Origin: Sipunculus nudus
Lineage: Eukaryota; Annelida; Sipuncula; Golfingiida; Sipunculidae
Reading direction: 5' to 3'
Assembly (NCBI GenBank): GCA_026874595.1
Contig: CM049316.1
Span: forward strand, 60,209,676-60,273,675
Length of the DNA: 64,000 nucleotides
Shown here piece by piece: positions 56,601-64,000 of the stretch. The notes below the pieces were generated by a model that saw only the letters and a list, made by a program, of their open reading frames with translations, searched no databases and was not told where the DNA came from. The position numbers were made by a program, and so were the translations under genes. Each line of letters starts with the position of its first letter. Position 1 is the stretch's first letter.

Positions 56601-57775
56601 ATCGCCTGGGGGAGACTATATATGCCAGACTGTAATGATTTTATTGGTATCATTAGAACTCGATGTATCAGTATGGTGATGATATTTGGTCATTGGAAGG
56701 AAACAGCATCTCACATTTAATACTGAGGTTGGCTACATATTCCTGAGGCTAAATATTCACGGTTTTCAATTCTTCATTGTTTTGAGAGGGTCTTATTTTT
56801 GCGACTTACATTTATTAAAAGAATTGGTTTGCTGATATTGATACTGGCACAATATATGCGAGATGCCATTGAGGCTATAGAATAAATTACTGTTCACCTG
56901 TGCAGATGTGGCAAAAATATAGAAGAGAGTTGGCTTGGGTTCTAAATTGGAATATACCTTTTCTATATTGTATCATTTATTGTGAGAGTGGTATTGCTAT
57001 ATGTTTGTATCATGAAATAATTAAACATAACAGGTATAGTCAACACCTGGGTCCCAGTTTTCTTTGCACAAAAATGTCTGACTTGTGCAGTCTAAAGTAT
57101 CGTTCATTTCTGTGTTCATCCTTGGTTTTTATCTCCATCGTGAAAATGCTCTCCTTGGGACAAGATTACCCCCTGGGGATATGGTCCACCCAAGATAAAT
57201 TACCCCTGAGGAAATGCAGAATTTGTCTAAAGGGCAAGTTCCTCAAGGGAAACATCCCTCTTTTATGGCTTGGTCTCTTTGGGGTTTTCCCATTAGCATA
57301 AGACCCCTCAGTGGAGACGTGTCCCCCAGGGGAAAAGTTTCCATGGGGACGGTCCACTCATGATTGTCTTTGTAAGATGAAGTCCTTGAAGATGTACACT
57401 TTTTGCATATTCCCTGTACACTGAAATCACTTTGACATGTTTCCATAATGTATATAAAGATGGTAAGCGTATAGGGTATTTTAATGTGTATTTAATGTAT
57501 TAATATTTGTAAATGATAATTCTCTAGCATAATATCCCCAGTGTCATTGGGTTTATTCTAAGGCAAAATTATGTCTGTCAAGCTTGTAACCGGTTGAAGA
57601 CACCATTTGTATTAAAAAATTGCATTTGTCGAAAGTCCTGTGTAGGTAATGTCAGATATCTATTACTGGAAAGGGTGTAGATACAATTGAAGATTAAAAG
57701 TGGTTAAAACTGTTTTGGTAAAGGAACTAATCATTCATGGATGCAAATTAGGTCACATAATTATGCAGTGGCAAT
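56601..57775 (+). other. ZNF423/ZNF521: Intron 5, first part, nothing recognised
   Basis: AT-rich at first, then a G/C-balanced stretch (57160-57360) with CCCCTGGGGATA, CCCTCAAGGGAAAC and CCCCCAGGGG short palindromes. The open frame 56900-57301 (133 codons) has no recognisable protein and no splice context. Confidence 0.45.
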
Positions 57776-59625
57776 GGAACACATAATTATGCATTATGAT
57801 ATGAGCAAAATAAAATGTTTGATCTTAAATAAATGGTCTGATGGGCACAAATCATATCTGTTGGGCCTAAAAGTTTCTAAAGCAACACCCATGGGTATTC
57901 TGGGCAAATCTCCTTGGAAACCTGAAATTAGGTCAGGGTGACCTAGCTTCTATGACCCTTCGGTTAAAAACATGATTTTGAGCACCCAGAAAGTCAGACA
58001 GGGCACAAATTATATCCTTTGGGCCTGTAATCTTCTAATGTAACATTGTTAGAGGTCCAGGGAAAATGTCCTTTGAAACATGAAATAAGGTCACTTTGAC
58101 CTGTATTCTGCAACCTATAGGGAAAAAAATGTCATATGAATACCCTGAATGTCAGATGGGCACAAATCATGTCTGTTAGGTCTTGAATCTTCTAACACAA
58201 CCTCCTGGGAGGTTTTAGGCAAATTTCCTTGGAAATCTGAAATCAGGTCATGTTGACCTATATTCTGCAACATATCGGCTGAAAACATGATTTTTAGCAG
58301 ACAGTCAGATGGGGCACAAATTGTATCTTTTAGGCCTAGAAACATCTAATGTAACTTTTAGGGAGGTCCTGGATAAATGTTCATGAAAACATGAAATTAA
58401 GTCCCTGTGATCTATATTCTGTGAGCAACTGGCAACAACATGATTCTTGAGCACCCAGACATTCCAACAGGGCACAAAACTTTAACTGTTGGTCCTAGAA
58501 CCTTCCATTGTAAAATCCAGGGATGTCCTTGGCAAGTCCCCTTTTAATCTTGAAATTAGGTCACTGTGACATATAATCTGTGAGCTATTAGCACCCAAAC
58601 AGATGGGGTAAAAATTGTATCCATTTGCCTTGGAATCCTTGAACTGTACATCCACGGAGGTCATAGGTAAATCTTCTTGAAAACCTGAAATTAGGTCATG
58701 GTGACCTATATTCTGACAAGTATGGAATGAAAACATGATTTGAAGCACCCAAACAGTCAGACAGAGGATAAATTGTATCCATTAGCCCTAGAATCTCCTA
58801 ACAAAACATTCAGTGAGGTCCTTGGTATATGTCAATGGAACTGTGAAATCAGGAGACTGTGATCAGTATTCTGGGACCTAAAGGAAAAAGATGTCAATTG
58901 AACACTCTGAATGTCAAATGTGCACAGATTGTATCTGTTACACCTAGAATCTTCTAACACAGCATCCTGGGGTGTTCCAGGTAAATTGCCTTGGTAACCA
59001 AAAATTAGGTCATGATGACTTAAATTCTGTGAGCTACGGTACAAAAAGTTGATTTTGAGCATCAAGACAGACAGGGTACAAATTATATCAATTTCCCTTG
59101 GAATATTCTAACATCTTATATCCAGGGAAGTCTTGGGTATATCTCCTTGAAGACTTGAATTTAGGTCATGGTGACCTATATATTAAGTGCTACTGACAAA
59201 CAACATGATTCTGAGCACCAAGACAGTCACACCGGCACAAACTTAATTGTTGGATCTAGAACCTTCTATTGTAAAATCCAGGGTGGTCCTTGTCAAGTCC
59301 TTTGGATCTGATATTAGATCACTGTGACATATATTCTGTGAGCTATGGTAAAAAACATGATTTTAGTACTGTGAAAGACAGATGGGCAGAAGACAGATGG
59401 GCATAAGGGTTCGACCTAGAACCTTCTTACTTAAAATTCAAGGAGGTCTTGGGCAAATATGGACAAAAAGTCTGGTTTTGAGCACTCTGGAAGTCAATCT
59501 TTTCATTGTTCAAGGTTTTCTAACAAAAAGTTTTCACCAGATCATAACATTAATGATTAATATATGCATCACCTGTATGTCAAACTCAGCTGAGCGTCAT
59601 GGCCCAAAGGCCACTTGCTGGAATG
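57776..59625 (+). repeat. ~157-bp tandem array with ERE palindromes
   Basis: About ten diverged units, each with GGGCACAAAT-TATCT, GG-CCTAGAATCTTCTAA, CCAGG-AGGTC-TGG-AAAT, CCTTGGAAA-CTGAAATTAGG and a palindrome near AGGTCAnnnTGACCTATATTCTG. Perfect 15-bp palindromes stand at 57930, 58088, 58245, 58693 and 59163; degenerate ones at 58399, 58558, 58851, 59007 and 59326. Spacings are 154-163 bp except one of 135. The array ends at the shared terminus CTCAGCTGAGCGTCATGGCC...CCACTTGCTGG (59587-59625). Minus-strand open frames here are repeat translations. Confidence 0.85.
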
Positions 59626-60000
59626 GAAGGATCAATTAAAAAGTATAAAGTAGCATCCTAAAACTTTTGTCAGATATATATTTATAAACATTTTGATTAG
59701 TACAGATCTGACATAAATGCTTGTTCCTTGCAGGCATCTTTCCTCAAAATTTAACTGATCTTTGTACTATATAAGGGACATAACGGGGCTACCAAAGACC
59801 ATATTAAAAAGATCATATGCAAACAGTGAAATAGTTTGTTTTGAACTTATTAACATAGCATGTATACTGTTTTAGGCTGTTTTAACCATATTCATAACCA
59901 TAAGGATTCTGACATTGATATAAAGATAAAATGTTTTTGTTATAAAGACCATAATTGGACTACCATTAATCAATATTGATATATACATGTATATACAAGT
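59626..60000 (+). other. ZNF423/ZNF521: Intron 5, nothing certain
   Basis: AT-rich DNA. A good-looking acceptor (TTGTTCCTTGCAG, ending 59733) is followed in the phase needed after exon 5 by HLSSKFN and a stop at 59756-59758. It would not complete a zinc finger; see findings. Confidence 0.35.
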
Positions 60001-60007
60001 GAAATAA

Positions 60008-60470
60008 AATTGTGGGCTACCAGTACATTAACTGTACATGCTAGACTATTCAGTTTATCAGCATAAGACTATAGGCTATTTTAATACAGACATTATAATA
60101 AATTTGGTCTGTGATAGGGATTTTGGGAAATAAATTGGTAATAAATATTTCATTGGTTATATATGTCATAATTGTACTATAATTAACCATAATTGGGTTT
60201 ATATGCATTGTGTAGGCAGGATAGACTAAACATGCTGAATGTTTTCATCTTTGATCTGATCTTAAATTACTGGTATGAAAGCCCATTTTCAATACAACCA
60301 GGGATTGTCAAATTGAATCCTGGGACAGCAGACATCTGGTTGGGTGGAGAGAATGGACAGGGGTTTTATTTTTAGGGCTTCACACCAGATGGAGCCACTG
60401 CCTCTTGGGAATTCCTGTGCAGCCTGTCCCAATGAGGACAATGATTATCCTGAAATTCTCTAGATTGTCT
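60008..60470 (+). repeat. Duplicated intronic segment, copy A
   Basis: Shares AATTGTGGGCTACCAGT, a TTTATCA-CAT-AGACT phrase, TAACCATAATTGG-TTTAT and a 90-bp core (60370-60459) with 63101-63352. The core aligns without gaps and with about eight mismatches, while the flanks are much less alike. Confidence 0.8.
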
Positions 60471-60510
60471 CACCAGAGGGTGCTGCAGTGCAGGCTAGAA
60501 CATATTTCTT

Positions 60511-60524
60511 GTTACCATGGCAAC
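60511..60524. promoter_or_regulatory. Perfect RFX X-box
   Basis: GTTACCATGGCAAC matches GTNRCC-N2-RGYAAC in every position and is bound by RFX-family factors in ciliary and neuronal genes. It follows the duplicated core by about 50 bp and is absent from copy B. The site is real as sequence; its use is unknown. Confidence 0.4.
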
Positions 60525-60839
60525 CTGCAGGTAGCTGATTACTGCTTGCACCAGCCTTGAGCCAGGCCTTATGGGTGTTTTTCTAAAAGTTTTCACATGT
60601 ATAAAATATTGTGAAAAGACGGATAGTTCTTTTCTTTAAACTAGTGTTTATAAGACATACTATTCATGTTAAAAGGCATTAAGTAGCCAGTTTTAATTAA
60701 GTTAATGTTAATTTTATGTTTGATATATTTAAAGCTGGTACAAATCAACTTTGTCACTTTCCAGTGAAGACATTGTAGTTTGTGTGGTATAGAAAGTATA
60801 CATTCTATGGTTTCTGGAGATCAGGCTGGACAGACTAAT

Positions 60840-61860
60840 TTTAGATTCAGCTCAGTTGCCCTCTTACCTCCATAGACATATCCATAAGGGAGGGGACCAA
60901 ACCTTGGGGGGCATCATGGATTATTGAAAACCTGACAGTTTCAGTACTGTGAGCACATGTCAATCAAAATCCAGGGGGGCAGGCAGGGTCAGTGTATGTA
61001 ACAAGGACTGAGGCTGCGGAATTTTTTTCCCTTATGCTCGGTGGGTCGGCGGGTGCCCGGTGATGCCAGAGGCTGGGGCAGGTTGTATGCACAGCAGGAA
61101 CATTGAGGCTGCGAGTCACGGGCCAGTGTCATCATTTGTATGCTTGCCGACATGACTTTGTTGTCTTTTTGTCTGGGCCAAATAAAGACAAGTATCCTCT
61201 CGGCACCGCTGGCTGAGTATCAGGGGGAGACAGGTGCTGTAAAGTTTTATTTGGTTACTTTTATTGCTGGCAACGGTTCCCTTGGGTTCCATCCCTAGTC
61301 GGGATTAATCAATGGAAAAATACCACCGGTATGAGTCAGCCCTGGGCATGGTTCCCCAGGGTGGTTTTTGGCCATGATGAAGGGAGCCCCTTGGGGTGGG
61401 ATGCAAGCTGCTGCCTTAATTGAAGCAAGGTCCCAGTTCCCCATTGCCATTAACTCCAGACAATTTCGCCGCTCGCTTTGTCTGCAAATGATGCCACACT
61501 GGTCTCAGTTTGGGGATTTCATTAAAAGCTAAATTAGCATTCCCACAGGAGGGGGTTCTTATTAGGTTCCCAGCATGCACCAGTATTGTTGAGCGAGCAG
61601 GGTTCCCGTACGGTACCCTGGAGGGCTGTTCCTCAATAAACTCCAGCGTTCACAGCTCCCGCGAGAGTTTAATTGCATCTTTTTTATGTCCCCACCCAGA
61701 GCCAGAATTACCTGCTGAGCTGATTAAGCTGACTGGCCGCATGTTGTTGGCCCTCAGGGAGGCCGAAGCTCTTGTTAAGGACTTAAAGCACTCCTGTATC
61801 AGCCGGCCAGAGTTGGATATTACTGGCAAAGTGACTGCTGCGGAGCCATAGAATCACAAA
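60840..61860. other. G+C-richer, repeat-poor block, possible conserved DNA
   Basis: About 1 kb of balanced to G+C-rich sequence without repeats, in contrast to its AT-rich flanks. It includes an open frame at 61510-61851 (113 codons), whose last part (EPELPAELIKLTGRMLLALR, then an Ala/Leu/Glu/Lys helix-like stretch and stop) looks protein-like and follows a possible acceptor (CCCCACCCAG, ending 61697). That acceptor gives phase 1, while exon 5 ends in phase 2, so it cannot simply be the next exon. I favour conserved non-coding DNA, with an exon of another isoform as the alternative. Confidence 0.3.
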
Positions 61861-63100
61861 CTGCCTACAGGTCATGTTTACCAAGTGTGACTCGTGGAAA
61901 TCTCACTTAACAAACTAACTTGTTTCAAGTATATTGGAACGGTCCTTGTGTGGGCACTTTGTGCAACTTTGGTTTTGTCTGCAATTACCAAAGTTATCAC
62001 GTCAGAGTGACTGTATTAAAATGTGTGTGCGGGTTTAAACTTGATGTTTGTTCATAATTAAGAGGTTTTTATATGTAAACCTTGGTTAAGTGGACACCGG
62101 CCATACGACTAAGAAAGACTCTTACATGATTGAGTTCATAAGGGTACTATCTTGCTGTAAATTCTTGGGAAAATGTTCCAGTATTGCTCATATTAAGGAC
62201 ATGCTGAAAAAAAAAGACACGGGTCACCAAATTGCTCCATCCTCCAATAAAGAACCCTTTGCCTAACATTAGAATCTCTCCATCTACTCCTTTATATATA
62301 TAAAAAAACACTTTCTTTTGAAGAAAACTCAATAATGTGAGCACTGGTCACTCTGATACTGATAGAACTCTCATCAAACTGCAACCATCAGTTGAATTTC
62401 TCAACTTGTTTATTATCAACAAAAACTTTCTATGTAAAATGATCATAAGATACAGGTGCTTCCATATAAATGTGTTCCCCCTTAACAGCTAGGTTCTGCT
62501 AAACATTTGTTCTTATTATACAGATGCTTCCATATAATATTTTTTCAAAATAAACAGGTATGGCCATGTGAACTTGTTCATAATAAATGGGTGTTACTTA
62601 TATATTTTACATAATAAAATAGTAGGTCTCTGTAAAAATTTCCTAATAAACAGATGTTTATGGGTAAATGTTCACAATAAACAAATGCCTCAATAAACAT
62701 TTATTCATAATAGTGTTACTAACATATAATTATGTTCATAATAAACAGGTTTCTCAATGTTCATTTCTTTATAATAAACGTGCTTAAGTGCTTTCATCTA
62801 ATTAATAGGGGCTTGCATCTAACTTGCTGATCATAAAAACGGGGCTTCCATGTATATATTTATCCATAGAAATATATTATTTAGAAAACTATAAATATAA
62901 TATGGAAAAGGTCATACCTGGTGCCTAATTAAGCATAAGACACAGAGGTAACCAAAAGAAGAACACAGTTTTTTCACAATAAAGAGGTTCTCATAGAAGC
63001 CTACCTAATCTGGAGACTAATTACTACATAGTTTCAGCTCACAATTTATTGCCTACCATATAGGACCACATAATATGATATATAAATAAAATATTAAATA
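61861..63100 (+). repeat. AT-rich, degenerate CATAATAAACAGGT repeat
   Basis: From about 62440 to 62830, ATAATAAACAGGTG-TTCC-TATAAATG-GTTCATAA phrases recur every 40-60 bp, a degenerate tandem repeat. The rest is AT-rich without identified elements. Confidence 0.45.
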
Positions 63101-63352
63101 AATTGTGGGCTACCAGTTGATGCTGCTGTTTAGTTTATCAACATTAGACTTTGGAAACTATTTCATTGGTTATATGCACCATAATTTACTATTTATAACC
63201 ATAATTGGATTTATGTGCACAGATTAAACATGCCAGGTGATGAGAATGGGCAGGAGTGTAGTTTTAGGGCTCCACACTAGATGGAGCCACTACCTCTTGC
63301 AAATTCCTGTGCAGCCTGTCCCAGTGAGGACAATGATTATCCTAAAATTTTC
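63101..63352 (+). repeat. Duplicated intronic segment, copy B
   Basis: Shorter, diverged copy of 60008-60470. Its core 63262-63351 matches 60370-60459 over 90 ungapped bases with about eight differences. Confidence 0.8.
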
Positions 63353-63606
63353 TCTATTGATTGAAACCAAAATGAATTCAAATGATCTGATATTAAATCA
63401 TCCCAGTGTGGTCCCTGTGGTATGAAATCAGTATTTCCAAGTGAAGTAGGTCAATGATTAACGGAACATTATATTTAACTTCATTTAATTAAATTAAAAA
63501 TTTGAAAATTATAAATTTTATATGAATGGTTATCTAATTTTCCATGATGACACAGATTCATTATTTGAATAAACCCATTTACATCTAAACTGTTTAACTT
63601 ATTTAG

Positions 63607-64000
63607 GCTTTATTAGCTCAGCTGACTATAAGTCATCTGAGCTATAGTCGTGGTCCATTGACCGTCGTCCGTCCGTCCGTCTGTCCGTCCGTCCGTCCGT
63701 CCGTCCGTAGATGTGGCACGTTTTGAAACCGTAAGACCTAGGAATCCAAAATTCAGCATAATGTTAGGTGTCCCCAAGATCTCCTACCAAGCCGAAAACT
63801 GGGTCTTTGCGACTTCGTTCCTTTGAGAAATTAAGGAAAAACCTCAATTTTTTATTAAAATCCTATTTTCACACTTCAGGACTGCCTAATATCAAAACCA
63901 CTCATCTGTTTTCCTCATATTTACCATAAATATTCTTCTATATAGTTCCTATGTACATGCCAGAAATTAAGTCTGTTAAGTATAAATTCTTTAAGTTATG
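63607..64000 (+). repeat. CACGTTTTGAAACC repeat with (GTCC)n
   Basis: Starts TTTATTAGCTCAGCTGACTA with an AGCTCAGCTGAC...TCATCTGAGCT inverted arrangement, then a long (GTCC)n run (63664-63708). It continues GGCACGTTTTGAAACC, AATCCAAAATTC, CTCCTACCAA-CC-AAAACTGGGT and GCGACTTCGTT as in 7728-7990, and CATGCCAGAAATTA as in 6430-6460. It continues past the window. Confidence 0.7.

Noticed and set aside
56900-57301. 133-codon frame in intron 5
   Set aside because: AT-rich start, no family resemblance and no matching splice phase; the minus strand of the same stretch is also open.
61698-61851. Next ZNF423/521 coding exon after exon 5
   Set aside because: The acceptor gives phase 1 for the open frame but exon 5 ends in phase 2, and the peptide has no histidine half of a zinc finger.

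Overview
This is eukaryotic nuclear DNA: spliced coding exons with GT/AG borders, introns up to 21 kb, an AT-rich background, and dense diverged transposon remnants. The (GTCC)n-bearing dispersed repeats, LINE tails and AAGGTCA/TGACCT-rich repeats resemble those of marine lophotrochozoans, most likely a mollusc. That placement is inference from repeat style; no ribosomal or mitochondrial marker is present. Most predicted open frames are chance or repeat-derived. I find two real genes, both on the + strand, plus a few candidate exons.

Layout. 1-3036: the last two coding exons (1095-1218 and 2915-3036) of an SLC35C2-type nucleotide-sugar transporter. 3037-20380: about 17 kb of intergenic DNA holding diverged repeats (4919, 6010, 7400, 8735, 10140), an LTR-like unit (6585-7279), a 130-bp triplication (14811-15198), GC-rich GAGTCC-type arrays (14190, 16262), a frameshifted LINE remnant (16766-17135) and a possible orphan first exon (15851-15928). 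20380-21083: CpG-rich promoter and first coding exon of the second gene. 21084-64000: that gene's introns, with coding exons at 28066, 30321, 51933 and 55051; it runs off the right end.

The second gene is the ortholog of vertebrate ZNF423/ZNF521 (Zfp423/Zfp521, fly Oaz), a multi-zinc-finger transcription factor. The call rests on the N-terminus MTRRKQTKPRSLK, which matches the NuRD-recruiting MSRRKQAKPRSLK start of ZNF521. It also rests on a C2HC finger with the ZNF423/521 spacing, and on the first half of a finger beginning CQVC, as in the next vertebrate finger (CQFC). All splice phases are compatible. The main block of zinc fingers must lie beyond 64000.

The most unusual structures lie in this gene's introns. 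(1) The 3' part of exon 5 with its 5' splice site is amplified into a ~64-bp tandem array (55103-56600), which was later split by an 869-bp non-autonomous hAT element with an exact 8-bp target duplication. (2) A ~157-bp tandem array (57780-59560) carries five perfect AGGTCAnnnTGACCT palindromes (estrogen-response-element type) and several degenerate ones. (3) A 3.3-kb, 27-bp minisatellite (35350-38695) stays largely open on both strands. (4) Several repeats of otherwise different interior share one 3' terminus (CAGCTGAG...CCATGGGTC...CTTGTT type). (5) A 90-bp core is duplicated without gaps 2.9 kb apart (60370 and 63262). A second C2HC-encoding, phase 1-1 candidate exon (39729-39869) and a possible alternative first exon (26642-26717) would add isoforms if real.
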